Below, in pieces: positions 23,935 to 31,586 of a DNA stretch of 33,805 nt. The notes under the pieces were generated by a model, which did no database searches, had not been told where the DNA came from, and saw nothing but the letters and a program-made list of their open reading frames with translations. Position 1 is the first letter of the stretch. Every line of letters starts with the position of its first letter. A program made the translations under genes and the position numbers. Source of the DNA: Microcaldota archaeon (GTDB lineage Archaea; Micrarchaeota; Micrarchaeia; Anstonellales; Bilamarchaeaceae); contig JAGVWJ010000030.1 in assembly GCA_018304385.1 (NCBI GenBank), forward strand, positions 1-33,805, written 5' to 3'.

Positions 23935-24645
23935 ATGCGAATTTTATTAATTGATGCGTGTTTTGGGGTTACAACAAATAGGTTATTAGGTGCGCTATTA
24001 GGTTATAAAATAAAAATTAACGAGGTAAAAAATGGAATAAAGAAAATAAATTTTGGTAATACTAAAATAAAATTCGCTGTTAAAAATTACAAAAATGGAA
24101 AAATATTAAAAATTTCCAGTAATGATAAAGCAAAAGAAAGAAAATACCTAGAAATAAAAAATATAATAGAAAAAAGCAAATTAAACAGATCTGTTAAGAA
24201 AAAATTATTGAAAATATATAAAATAATTGCAAAGGCAGAATCAAAAATGCATAAAACAAGCATTGCAAATGTTCATTTTCATGAAATTGGAAAATTGGAT
24301 AATCTCGCAAAGATAGTTACAATTCTAATTGCATTAGAAAAATTAAAAATCAAAAAGATATTCTGTTCAAAGATAAATGTTGGATCTGGATTTGTAAACA
24401 CTGCGCATGGCAAGCTACCCGTGCCTGCACCAGCAACAAAGGAAATTTTAAATATATATAAACTACCATTTTACAAAAGTAAAATAAAAAAAGAATTAGT
24501 CACACCAAGCTCTGCTGCTATTTTGAAAGTAATAGTTGATGAATTTTATTCTGACCACAAGCCACTTGCCACTAGCCACAAGCTAATTAATGGTTATGAA
24601 GAAGAAAATAAATATCCTGTTAAATTACAAATTTTTAACCGCTAG
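23935..24645 (+). CDS. larC: LarC-like protein, LarC1 part only, divergent
   Basis: LarC inserts nickel into the pincer nucleotide. The 236 residues cover the N-terminal (LarC1-like) region: VHFHEIGKLDNLAKIV, INVGSGFVNTAHGKLPVPAPAT and ELVTPSSAAIL are well conserved. The otherwise strongly conserved start motif D-x-x-SGxSGDM reads DACFGVTTNR, and the terminal GYGAG-like motif reads GYEEE. No LarC2 region follows; the next gene is on the other strand. In Lactiplantibacillus, LarC1 and LarC2 are joined by programmed frameshifting and LarC2 is needed. This gene may be non-functional, reassigned, or helped by a LarC2 elsewhere. A period-7 repeat lies inside its 3' part. Confidence 0.75.
   Translation: MRILLIDACFGVTTNRLLGALLGYKIKINEVKNGIKKINFGNTKIKFAVKNYKNGKILKISSNDKAKERKYLEIKNIIEKSKLNRSVKKKLLKIYKIIAKAESKMHKTSIANVHFHEIGKLDNLAKIVTILIALEKLKIKKIFCSKINVGSGFVNTAHGKLPVPAPATKEILNIYKLPFYKSKIKKELVTPSSAAILKVIVDEFYSDHKPLATSHKLINGYEEENKYPVKLQIFNR
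24555..24582 (+). repeat. Four period-7 units inside the larC-like gene
   Basis: CCACAAG, CCACTTG, CCACTAG and CCACAAG stand head to tail, translated in frame as part of HKPLATSHKL. The region lies in the linker before the last conserved strand of LarC1, where sequence is tolerant. The same period occurs in a longer array at 27581-27658. Confidence 0.6.
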
Positions 24646-25194
24646 AATCCCTCGATCTGTTTTAAGAAATTGGTAGTTCTCAGATAGATAAAGTTTTTCT
24701 AGCTGGCTGCCACTCTCAAGAATGTAATCTTCTAAACCCCCTTTTGGTAAATCCTCGTTTAAGTAAGATAAAATGTATTTAAAGCCGCTGTTTTTTGCAT
24801 CATCTTCTCTTGTTTTTAATAATATCCTTCTAATACCACGGCCTTCATAAGAAAGCAAAACTGCCGGGTCTTCGACATAAATCGCATTTGCATCTCCGTT
24901 TCTTATTCCTTTTTCATTTTCATCATAATGTGCAGGCCAGGATAGACCTACGCCAATAAGCATACGGTTTACATAGCAACCAAAGCTCATATTATAGTCT
25001 ATAATCATTGCTACTTCCTTGTCAGTAACATCAAAAGAGCATTTTCTCATTACCTTAACTGCCTCTTCTAGGTCATCCCTGCTAAGTTTCTTTATTTCTA
25101 TTTCATCTTCATCTAACATATGTAGAAATTTTTTCTTGGGACCTACATCCTTGACTTCTTTTTTTTCATCCACTTTGAATGTTTCGCCTACCAT
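24625..25194 (-). CDS. GNAT-family N-acetyltransferase
   Basis: This is a 189-residue protein with a GNAT domain from about 35 to the end. EIKKLSRDDLEEAVKVMRKC is the usual first strand and helix, AIYVEDPAVLLSYEGRGIRR (about 105-124) contains the strand and the R-G-x-G-like acetyl-CoA loop of motif A, and QLEKLYLSENYQFLKTD resembles motif B. The substrate is unknown. Its N terminus is charged and probably disordered. An AAGGTG ribosome site lies about 8 nt upstream. The 3' end overlaps larC's 3' end by 21 nt on the opposite strand. Confidence 0.65.
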   Translation of the reverse strand: MVGETFKVDEKKEVKDVGPKKKFLHMLDEDEIEIKKLSRDDLEEAVKVMRKCSFDVTDKEVAMIIDYNMSFGCYVNRMLIGVGLSWPAHYDENEKGIRNGDANAIYVEDPAVLLSYEGRGIRRILLKTREDDAKNSGFKYILSYLNEDLPKGGLEDYILESGSQLEKLYLSENYQFLKTDRGILAVKNL

Positions 25195-25233
25195 CTGTGT
25201 ACACCTTATATCTTCTCATTCTTATAATAGAAA

Positions 25234-25635
25234 TTAAAAAACTCTTCTAATCCATTTTACCTGATCAAAATGACCATCAAATGAGTAAATAGAATTATCT
25301 TCTGTTTCACTCATTGCAGAGACGATCTGGGCATCAGTTAAACCCATCTTATAGATATTAAAGTTTTCTATTGTTTTTTCCCAAAGTATATCTGTTAGAA
25401 ATAATATTTGCAGCTTTGGCAAACTTAAAATTATACTAAGAGTTCTTCTTGCAAAATCTTCGCCTCTTATCTTAAAAAGATGGTTCACTACTTCATGAAC
25501 AATACCAGATGTAACGTAGATAACTTTTATTTCTTGATTCTCTTTTATTGCATTAATAATATTAAATGACTTAGGGTGATGCTTGTCATTGCTATTAAAA
25601 TAACCGATCCAAACATTCGAATCTACAAAAACCAT
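25234..25635 (-). CDS. vapC: PIN-domain ribonuclease toxin (VapC-like)
   Basis: A 133-residue PIN domain, expected to cleave RNA as the toxin of a type II pair. The acidic metal-binding residues are in place: VFVDSNVWIGYF (Asp5), HEVVNHLF (Glu), GLTDAQIVSAM (Asp) and SFDGHFDQV (Asp). The start at 25635 is chosen because the upstream antitoxin's TGA and a GAGGA ribosome site lie directly before it; starting 24 nt further upstream (25659) would overlap the antitoxin. It is the second gene of the pair, translationally coupled to the first. Confidence 0.85.
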   Translation of the reverse strand: MVFVDSNVWIGYFNSNDKHHPKSFNIINAIKENQEIKVIYVTSGIVHEVVNHLFKIRGEDFARRTLSIILSLPKLQILFLTDILWEKTIENFNIYKMGLTDAQIVSAMSETEDNSIYSFDGHFDQVKWIRRVF

Positions 25636-25639
25636 TTCC

Positions 25640-25873
25640 TCACTGATAAATATCAACATCTAGACAATCTATGTCTTTAGGCCCTTTGAAAATTAGCTTC
25701 TCTAGTTTTTCCCATGCCTTAGGGTCTTTTTTAAATCGTAATTTCCCTACTAGAAAATGTTCTTTTATTACCTCATCTGCACTAACCTTTCTTTTTTTCT
25801 CTGCTTGCGCTTGCCCTACTGCCACCATAACCATTTGGTAGGTTGTTTCCGAAACACGTAATGTTTTGTCCAT
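25640..25873 (-). CDS. vapB: Antitoxin partner of the PIN toxin (VapB-like)
   Basis: This small 77-residue protein, encoded immediately upstream of the PIN toxin, is the likely antitoxin. Residues 1-45 (KTLRVSETTYQMVMVAVGQA and on) look like a ribbon-helix-helix DNA-binding unit, and the C-terminal acidic tail (GPKDIDCLDVDIYQ) is the probable toxin-binding segment. A perfect 20-bp palindrome lies 4 nt upstream of its start codon and is its likely operator. The function rests on context more than on a strong sequence signature. Confidence 0.7.
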   Translation of the reverse strand: MDKTLRVSETTYQMVMVAVGQAQAEKKRKVSADEVIKEHFLVGKLRFKKDPKAWEKLEKLIFKGPKDIDCLDVDIYQ

Positions 25874-25877
25874 ATGT

Positions 25878-25897
25878 ATACTTTGTATACAAAGTAT
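25878..25897. promoter_or_regulatory. Perfect 20-bp palindromic operator of the VapBC-like pair
   Basis: The sequence ATACTTTGTATACAAAGTAT is its own reverse complement. It lies between the antitoxin ATG and a TATA-like TTTTAATAC (about 22 nt from the ATG, minus strand), so a bound antitoxin dimer would cover the transcription start. Confidence 0.65.
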
Positions 25898-25948
25898 TAA
25901 AAGGCTGATTAATGACCACAGACCTCATTACCTATAGCTTAAGGCCAA

Positions 25949-26287
25949 TTACATAAATCTCGTATTACAAACTGGGCAGCTCGTAAGATACGCTTCAGCT
26001 TGATAACCGCATATAGGACATTGAAAGTAAGTTTTTTTAGCCCTTTCTAATTCAGCCTCAAAGCTGTAATTGCACTTAACACACGCTTTAATATCCAATT
26101 CGTTCAGCTCTTCGCATTTTGGGCATTTTCTACGAAACATACTACCTATGCGCACACCGCATTTCTCGCAGCGTTCCCAAGATAAGTTTACCTGCTCGCC
26201 ACAACCTGGGCATTTCTGCCACTGACCTTTACCACTGCCTGAGCCAGTACCCTTAAGCACACCTTTAAGAAAATCTCCAAGACCCAT
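25949..26287 (-). CDS. Triple zinc-ribbon protein
   Basis: The 112-residue protein has six C-x-x-C knuckles (CPGC, CEKC, CPKC, CVKC, CPIC, CPVC) forming three zinc ribbons. They follow an N-terminal amphipathic helix (MGLGDFLKGVLKG) and a Gly/Ser linker. Such proteins act as protein- or nucleic-acid-binding adaptors; no enzyme motif is present. Its ATG overlaps the stop of the upstream AAA ATPase by one base (TAATG), so the two proteins are made together and probably act together. The first 47 nt of this gene are duplicated at 27523-27569. Confidence 0.75.
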   Translation of the reverse strand: MGLGDFLKGVLKGTGSGSGKGQWQKCPGCGEQVNLSWERCEKCGVRIGSMFRRKCPKCEELNELDIKACVKCNYSFEAELERAKKTYFQCPICGYQAEAYLTSCPVCNTRFM

Positions 26288-27441
26288 TATAACATCTTTT
26301 GGAATAATAAATTATCAATTATAAATTCACCAAATAACTTATGGAAAAGTTCGTATTTGCCTCTACCTACCTTTTTTATACAATTTTGCTGCAGAAGTCG
26401 CTTTATCTGCGTACCAATCTGATTAGACGCTTTTCCAACCATTTTTGATATTGTCTTCATTTCTAACGGCTTTTTACTTTTTGCGATTACGTTGAGGATT
26501 TTCTGCTCTTCCGGACTGGTTTTATCTAACATGTCCCTGAATAATTGATCACCAAGTTGTTTCATTATCATTGGTTTCAATACTTCATAATCCAAAAGCG
26601 ATAGTTCTCTCTTGTTTTGTTCAAAAAGCACATAACCAATTGTTTGTACAATATAAGGATGTCCTTGGCTATCATCTATAATTTTATTAATTAATTTCGT
26701 ATTAATATTTCTTTTAACTGTAAGAAATGGTTTCTCAATTGCTTCTTTTACTTCTTCTGGTTTCAGTGGACCTAATGTAACTGGAGTAAAAAATCTTGCA
26801 AGAGGTGAATGTAACTCTTTAATTTGCTTAAAAAGTCCTATTTTACCAGATAAAACAAGTATGTACCCGCAGTTATTTTCTGATAATCTCAAAAACACAT
26901 TTCTTAAGTATTGTAAAGAACCATTTATTTGTTCAAGTTGCTCTGCCTCATCCATCATGATAATTATTGCAGGTATTTTTCCTTTTATTTTGTCCCATAA
27001 CTCCTGAAGTCTATGTCTAAATTCGATTTTTGTCTCTATTGCTTTTTCTTCACGCTGCTCAAATTTTGCAACACCTAAAGAAACTGAGATATTGTATTTT
27101 TGAAAAAAATCTTTAAAGCGTTCAGCACTTTTATCAATTAAAGAATATACAATGCCCGCTCTTTTAATCTCTGCAAGAATTAGTAGCACCAATTCTTCTA
27201 TTGAATTCGTTGCTGGATCAAACTCTACTCTTACTATCAGACATTTCTGAGACTTCGATATATGCCCCAAATAACGTAATAAGGAGGTTTTTCCTATTCC
27301 GCGTTCACCTAAAATGGCTAAATGGTGTGGGTTTCCCTCCTGCGTATTCCTTAGATATTGTTGAAATCTTATTATCTCCTCTTTTCTACCAACAAAATAT
27401 TCAGGCTCAACAATGCCGCCCGGTCTAAAAGGATTTGCCAT
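26287..27441 (-). CDS. AAA/STAND-type ATPase with winged helix (archaeal ATPase family)
   Basis: The 384-residue P-loop ATPase begins PFRPGGIVEPEYFVGRKEEI, typical of archaeal ATPases of the Orc/Cdc6-like and STAND groups. Walker A is ILGERGIGKTSLL, Walker B IIIMMDEAEQL, and SGKIGLFKQI follows sensor 1. The C-terminal ~80 residues form a winged helix (LDKTSPEEQKILNVIAKSKK and on), suggesting DNA or partner binding. ATG 27441 is preferred to the GTG at 27450. It is coupled to the triple zinc-ribbon gene. It may be a signalling or DNA-associated switch ATPase; the target is unknown. Confidence 0.8.
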   Translation of the reverse strand: MANPFRPGGIVEPEYFVGRKEEIIRFQQYLRNTQEGNPHHLAILGERGIGKTSLLRYLGHISKSQKCLIVRVEFDPATNSIEELVLLILAEIKRAGIVYSLIDKSAERFKDFFQKYNISVSLGVAKFEQREEKAIETKIEFRHRLQELWDKIKGKIPAIIIMMDEAEQLEQINGSLQYLRNVFLRLSENNCGYILVLSGKIGLFKQIKELHSPLARFFTPVTLGPLKPEEVKEAIEKPFLTVKRNINTKLINKIIDDSQGHPYIVQTIGYVLFEQNKRELSLLDYEVLKPMIMKQLGDQLFRDMLDKTSPEEQKILNVIAKSKKPLEMKTISKMVGKASNQIGTQIKRLLQQNCIKKVGRGKYELFHKLFGEFIIDNLLFQKML

Positions 27442-27493
27442 TAAAATCACATTAAATTTATCATAATTAACTATTTAAACGTTTCTTTGTTAA

Positions 27494-27509
27494 AACAGTT
27501 AAAACTGTT
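27494..27509. promoter_or_regulatory. Inverted repeat upstream of the AAA ATPase
   Basis: AACAGTT (27494-27500) and AACTGTT (27503-27509) are exact inverted arms 2 nt apart, about 55 nt upstream of the ATPase start and just upstream of a TATA-like TTTAAATA (27472-27479, minus strand). It is a plausible operator or activator site. Confidence 0.35.
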
Positions 27510-27512
27510 AAA

Positions 27513-27569
27513 TTAGCTGCTTGAACCCGTACCTTTAAGCACGCCTTTAAGAAAATCTCCAAGACCCAT
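27513..27569 (-). pseudogene. 5' fragment duplicate of the triple zinc-ribbon gene
   Basis: The minus strand reads MGLGDFLKGVLKGTGSSS and then a stop, the same start as the zinc-ribbon protein at 26287. Over 47 nt the two sites (27523-27569 and 26241-26287) differ at only four positions by my alignment. The body of the gene is missing. It points to a former tandem copy placed before the ATPase gene and later lost, or to a recent local duplication. Confidence 0.7.
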
Positions 27570-27580
27570 GTTTATCAACT

Positions 27581-27658
27581 GCCCTCAGCCTTCAGCTTTG
27601 GGCCGTGAGCCTCGTTTCGTTTGGCTCACTGCTCATTGCTCAAGGCTCAATGCTTATT
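27581..27658. repeat. Degenerate period-7 tandem array
   Basis: About ten heptamers beginning mostly GC stand in a row: GCCCTCA, GCCTTCA, GCTTTGG, GCCGTGA, GCCTCGT, TTCGTTT, then after a one-base slip GCTCACT, GCTCATT, GCTCAAG, GCTCAAT, GCTTATT. The array is much more GC-rich than its surroundings and lies just beyond the 3' end of the giant coiled-coil gene. The same period appears at 24555-24582. Purpose unknown. Confidence 0.65.
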
Positions 27659-28121
27659 ATATACGTTCATATCTTCCTGTCATTGGGTTATATCTCATGC
27701 CAGAGGAACCACCAAGAAACTCTGGCTGATCGTACTTGTAATAATTTGTTGGGCTTAGAGTTGGTGATGCTAAATCCTTGGCAAGCGGGTGCCCCGTGTA
27801 TTGCTCTTCTACTGGTGCTGGCTTGTATCCCATGCCTTGGGCCTCAGCCTCAGCTTTATCACGCTCAGCTTTCTCCATTGATTCTTTTATAATTTGAAGT
27901 GGTCCACGGCCAGTTTCAGGATGATCTTCTTTCCTTTTTCTTTCTATTTGCTCTTGTGTTGTTTCTAGTTCATCTCTTTGAACAAAAAGAGAATCATATG
28001 CTGGATTAGAGATAATCTCCGTTTTTAACCTATCAACAATGTCCATTTCCGGTGCTTTACCTGGCTTATAATCCTTAGAAAACTCATCTGCTTTTTGCTC
28101 CAAATTCTGAACCTGCTGCAT
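27657..28121 (-). CDS. Giant coiled-coil membrane protein, C-terminal piece (frameshifted)
   Basis: The frame continues the protein interrupted at the 97-codon piece upstream. It is open back to about 28149 (RQVYEGLMQQVQNLEQKADE), so the real join is near 28085-28149 and the ATG at 28121 is internal. The segment is charged and helical, then Pro- and Gly-rich with Tyr-containing motifs (YKPAPVEEQYTGHPLAKD), and ends MRYNPMTGRYERI. This resembles a flexible cytoplasmic or surface tail. It is a +1 step from the preceding frame. No family recognised. Confidence 0.5.
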   Translation of the reverse strand: MQQVQNLEQKADEFSKDYKPGKAPEMDIVDRLKTEIISNPAYDSLFVQRDELETTQEQIERKRKEDHPETGRGPLQIIKESMEKAERDKAEAEAQGMGYKPAPVEEQYTGHPLAKDLASPTLSPTNYYKYDQPEFLGGSSGMRYNPMTGRYERI

Positions 28122-28377
28122 TAAGCCTTCGTATACTTGGCGTATCTAATTTATCTATTATTACTTGCAGAGCAGGATCCCTTTCTACACGCTTCTCTAA
28201 TTCAGCAACTAACTGCTCCCTAAAAGACCATATAACTCCAGTATCTATACCACTTAGACCAACTTGCTGTGCTGCATTTCCCATGTTTCCAACTGCATCT
28301 AACCCAAATGCCCTAGCACTTAATGCATCTCTATTCTCAGAAGGTGCAGCCATATAATCTTTCCATATTTTTTGCAT
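28084..28377 (-). CDS. Giant coiled-coil membrane protein, third piece (frameshifted)
   Basis: This frame is open from just after the stop of the 1,052-codon piece (ILLLKGVSTSLTESSPDASK before the ATG at 28377) and encodes helical sequence (MAAPSENRDALSARAFGLDA, then REQLVAELEKRVERDPALQV). Nothing suggests an independent gene: there is no promoter or ribosome site, and the character matches the flanking pieces. It is offset by -1 from the main frame and by +1 from the C-terminal piece. Confidence 0.45.
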   Translation of the reverse strand: MQKIWKDYMAAPSENRDALSARAFGLDAVGNMGNAAQQVGLSGIDTGVIWSFREQLVAELEKRVERDPALQVIIDKLDTPSIRRLNAAGSEFGAKSR

Positions 28378-28427
28378 TTCTTTTGATGCATCTGGAGAAG
28401 ATTCAGTTAATGAGGTACTAACCCCTT

Positions 28428-31400
28428 TTAAAAGAAGAATAGCGCATCTTGTGGATTTTGCTTGATAAATTCTGCTGTTGCTGCAACCATTTCAAGTCTT
28501 TCAGCATTTTGTTTATCTGTGCCAGGGGTTTGTGCAAGAGTAGTCGCGGCTAGATATAAATCCCGTTCACTAACATTTGGTCGATCTGGAACATCAAGCC
28601 TATTTAAATCAAAGTTTGGATTAGCTGAATATAAGGCAGATTGCATTGTAACTTTCGATATTGCTGTTTCTGCGTATTCAAAAGCCTTTCTGGATTTTTC
28701 CAAAAAGTCATCAAACTTCTTTGGATCAACTTTTTCTGTAGCATCTCCTATTGCGCTAAGAGTAACACCCGTATAAGCAAGAACCTGGGCATGACTCTCA
28801 AGAAGGGATTTCATATTTTTATCTACACTAGGATTACCTTCTAAAAGGGCACCAGTATTATTATATAAAAGATTTGCTGTTATTGCCTGCTGCTCGAACG
28901 CGCGCATGTTAGTTGCATCTTTTCTCAAACCAAGCAATTCGCCTTGCTTATCCCCAAGCGCTCCTCCAACCTCTCCAAAAAGGTTACTATTGCGCGGATC
29001 TGAAAGCATTTTAATAATTTGATCAACCTTCTTCGCTTTTTCATTAGAGTCTCCTTCACCATCTGCAGCAGCCACTGCGCGTTGTAAATCAGCTGCCATT
29101 CCGGTTAGTGTCTTGTCCTTTAATAAATCATGTAAAGCTTCTACAGTATCCTCTTTTCTATCGCCAAGCCCGGACATTTCAGGAGACGAATGAACCTGAA
29201 TAGTAAGCGCTGCAGCGCGCATTGTACTAAGCGCTTCTTGTATTGATGGTGCTAGTGCCTTTTTATCATCATCTGAAAGCGTGTTCCAATCACTGACTTT
29301 TCTACCAGTTAAACCCTTTGCAGCCTCTCCACCTTCTAAAGCAGCTTTACGCTCTTCTTCTGAACTCACAAAATAAAATGTAAGAACAGGCTTACCAGAG
29401 CTATCTACAGTAAGTGCGGCTACTGTTCCTCCTGCTTTTCCTCCTAATTCATCATAAGCTTTATGAAGAGATATTTCAGCAGCTCCATGAACCTTAATGC
29501 CTTCTAATTGCATATGCGCTTCAGCTAAGGCTGCCTTTGCCTCTTCAAACTTAATCAAAGCAGTGTCTCTTTGTTCATCGGTCTTCGCTTTATCTAATTC
29601 TTTTGTCGCATCAACCATATCCTTACTTAATCTTGCCATATCTTCCTCTGTTTTTTTCTTTAAACCATCTAAATTACCTGTTGCTTCTATTGTAGCCTTA
29701 CGCTCATCTGCTAACCTGCTGTCTTGAGCAAGTGTGGCAATGACCGCCTCTGCTTTTTCTGCTTTTTTTTGCGCTGCCTCTAACTCCTTTTCCAATATAT
29801 CTATCTTTTCCTTTGGTGCGCCTTCTTCCTTTGCCTTACCTAATTCCTCTGCTTTGGCAGTTGCCTGATCTCTTTCATCTTTTAAACCATCCATTTTTTG
29901 CTGTACTAAATCAAGCTTGACTTCAAAATTCTTTTGTGCTGTTGCTAAAATTTCTTGTGCACCCTTCAAACTATCTTCAGCATCTCTCAACTGTTTAGTT
30001 GATGTGTCAACAGCACCAGTTGCAGCTTGCACAGTTGCTTCTGTTTGTGTTACGGCCGCAGCTGTTTTTGCAGCGGTTTCCTCTGCTGCAGTTGCCTTTG
30101 CATTCGCTGCCTTTAACTCATTTTCCAATGCTTGTATTTCTGTTTTTGGTGCGCCTTCTTCTTTTGCCTTGGCCAATTCATCTGCCTTTGCAGTTGCCTG
30201 ATCTCGCGCTTCAGTTGCCTGCCCCTCGAATTTTGCTGCGTTTTCCTGCGCCTGTGCCAAGTTTTCCTTAGCCTCTTCTAATTTTTTCTGTCCTTCTTCC
30301 AGATTTATTTTATTTGTTTCTATATTAAGTTGAATTGTTACTACTGCAAGCTCCTGCTTCTTATATTCAAACATTGCCTGTGCTGCGGCTAATTCTGTTT
30401 GTCTTGTACCAAGTACATCTTGTGCTGCTGCCAATTGCTGTTGGGCTTGCCCTAATTGCATCGTAGCTAGATTCAACTGTACCTGTGCTTCTCTTTTCTC
30501 TTCAGCAGAGCAGGCACCTGGCTCATTACAAGCAGCAACTGCTGCCTGCGCGTTAGCTACAGAAGCCTGTGCATTATCTACATTTTGCTGTGCCTTATTT
30601 TTATCTTCCTCTGCTTTGTCTACTCCAGTCTGCGCTTGCTGCACTTCTCCTCTTGCAGCATTAACCTCTGCTTCCTTTGCATCTTTCTTTTCTTGTGTGG
30701 TTGTATCCTTGTAACCTAGCGCTACTACAACATTCATATCATAATATTTTCTTATTCCAGCCTCAATATCCCCACTTATCTCAATTGCAGTAGCGATAGA
30801 AAATGCTAATCTAGACAATGGAGCAAAAGAAGTAAGATCAAGACCTGCCCTAAGACTACCTAGAAAATCCTTAGCGTCGATAATTTTCATTATTCCCTTA
30901 CCGATGTCAGTTTTATTTTTTAAGAAGTCCAAACCCGCACTTGGCATCTCTTTAACTGTGTTCCAAAGTCTTGATGGCGCTGTCTTAAATAATTGCCCTA
31001 AAGACATTTTAGCAGTTGGACTTGTGCTTTTAAATCCTTTAGTGGCCTTTAAGTTGCCAAATGCCTTCATTGCCGTTCCATATCCAGCACCACTAAGTGC
31101 TGCTGCAAACCCCCCACCTTTTTCTGCATCTTCAGCTCCTAATACAGCCCGTCCACTTTCACTTGTTCCTGCCATGATGCCCTTTGCTAACCCTACTGCT
31201 ATCCCCATAACATCAAATCCAAACCCTCTTCCGCGCGCAGTGTATCTCAAATGTTTGCCAGCTCGGGGTGCAGAAAAATCAAACATACCGAATGGGTTTC
31301 TTCCAGAAAGATGAAGCGCACCCATAAGCAAAGAAAATATAACTACTAGTGGCAGGCAAAATGCAGGCATTACACCTCCTATTGGCGGGGGTGGTGGACA

Positions 31401-31586
31401 GTATTTATAACTGGCAAATGCAGATAGAACCTTTGACGGATTTTGTGGATCAACTGGCAGAACAACGCCAGATGCAAGCGGGATGTCTGCAACACCACCA
31501 ATTTCTCCAAGAACAATATATAAATTTATAATCATGGCAGCTGGTTTTATATGCATTAAAATCAAAGTTTGCAATACCTTCATCAT
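28428..31586 (-). CDS. Giant membrane/coiled-coil protein, main piece (frameshifted)
   Basis: The 1,052-codon frame carries the bulk of a predicted surface or envelope protein. After the frameshift junction, about residues 15-30 form a hydrophobic segment. A Pro-rich stretch (YKYCPPPPPIGG, 60-71) leads into a membrane helix (AFCLPLVVIFSLLMGALHL), a basic loop (GKHLRYTARGRG) and a Gly/Ala-rich possibly membrane-inserted region (125-175). A helical domain to about 290 is followed by a long Ala/Gln/Lys/Glu coiled coil (296-700), interrupted at 353-360 by a two-Cys loop (CNEPGAC), then an all-helical domain. A 32-residue segment occurs twice in the coiled coil. The frame ends at a TTTTAAAA run where the next piece begins. 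Confidence 0.65.
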   Translation of the reverse strand: MMKVLQTLILMHIKPAAMIINLYIVLGEIGGVADIPLASGVVLPVDPQNPSKVLSAFASYKYCPPPPPIGGVMPAFCLPLVVIFSLLMGALHLSGRNPFGMFDFSAPRAGKHLRYTARGRGFGFDVMGIAVGLAKGIMAGTSESGRAVLGAEDAEKGGGFAAALSGAGYGTAMKAFGNLKATKGFKSTSPTAKMSLGQLFKTAPSRLWNTVKEMPSAGLDFLKNKTDIGKGIMKIIDAKDFLGSLRAGLDLTSFAPLSRLAFSIATAIEISGDIEAGIRKYYDMNVVVALGYKDTTTQEKKDAKEAEVNAARGEVQQAQTGVDKAEEDKNKAQQNVDNAQASVANAQAAVAACNEPGACSAEEKREAQVQLNLATMQLGQAQQQLAAAQDVLGTRQTELAAAQAMFEYKKQELAVVTIQLNIETNKINLEEGQKKLEEAKENLAQAQENAAKFEGQATEARDQATAKADELAKAKEEGAPKTEIQALENELKAANAKATAAEETAAKTAAAVTQTEATVQAATGAVDTSTKQLRDAEDSLKGAQEILATAQKNFEVKLDLVQQKMDGLKDERDQATAKAEELGKAKEEGAPKEKIDILEKELEAAQKKAEKAEAVIATLAQDSRLADERKATIEATGNLDGLKKKTEEDMARLSKDMVDATKELDKAKTDEQRDTALIKFEEAKAALAEAHMQLEGIKVHGAAEISLHKAYDELGGKAGGTVAALTVDSSGKPVLTFYFVSSEEERKAALEGGEAAKGLTGRKVSDWNTLSDDDKKALAPSIQEALSTMRAAALTIQVHSSPEMSGLGDRKEDTVEALHDLLKDKTLTGMAADLQRAVAAADGEGDSNEKAKKVDQIIKMLSDPRNSNLFGEVGGALGDKQGELLGLRKDATNMRAFEQQAITANLLYNNTGALLEGNPSVDKNMKSLLESHAQVLAYTGVTLSAIGDATEKVDPKKFDDFLEKSRKAFEYAETAISKVTMQSALYSANPNFDLNRLDVPDRPNVSERDLYLAATTLAQTPGTDKQNAERLEMVAATAEFIKQNPQDALFFF
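29778..30206 (-). repeat. Internal duplication in the coiled coil (two ~96-bp copies)
   Basis: Copy 1 is at 30111-30206 (RDQATAKADELAKAKEEGAP and on) and copy 2 at 29778-29873 (RDQATAKAEELGKAKEEGAP and on). Each encodes 32 residues with about nine conservative differences, separated by 79 residues. It suggests the coiled coil grew by segment duplication. Confidence 0.65.

Noticed and set aside
24646..25230. Frameshift-linked larC2 downstream of larC
   Set aside because: The plus strand after 24645 has no coding character; a GNAT gene occupies the minus strand, so LarC2 is not here.
25898..25948. tRNA or small RNA gene in the gap before the zinc-ribbon gene
   Set aside because: Too short and without cloverleaf-compatible arms.
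27581..27658. Possible CRISPR array
   Set aside because: Units are 7 nt and contiguous with no constant repeat and unique spacers; no cas genes nearby.
29497..30271. Plus-strand open frames opposite the coiled coil
   Set aside because: They are mirror frames produced by the biased Ala/Gln/Lys/Glu codons; their low-complexity products have no family signal or promoter.
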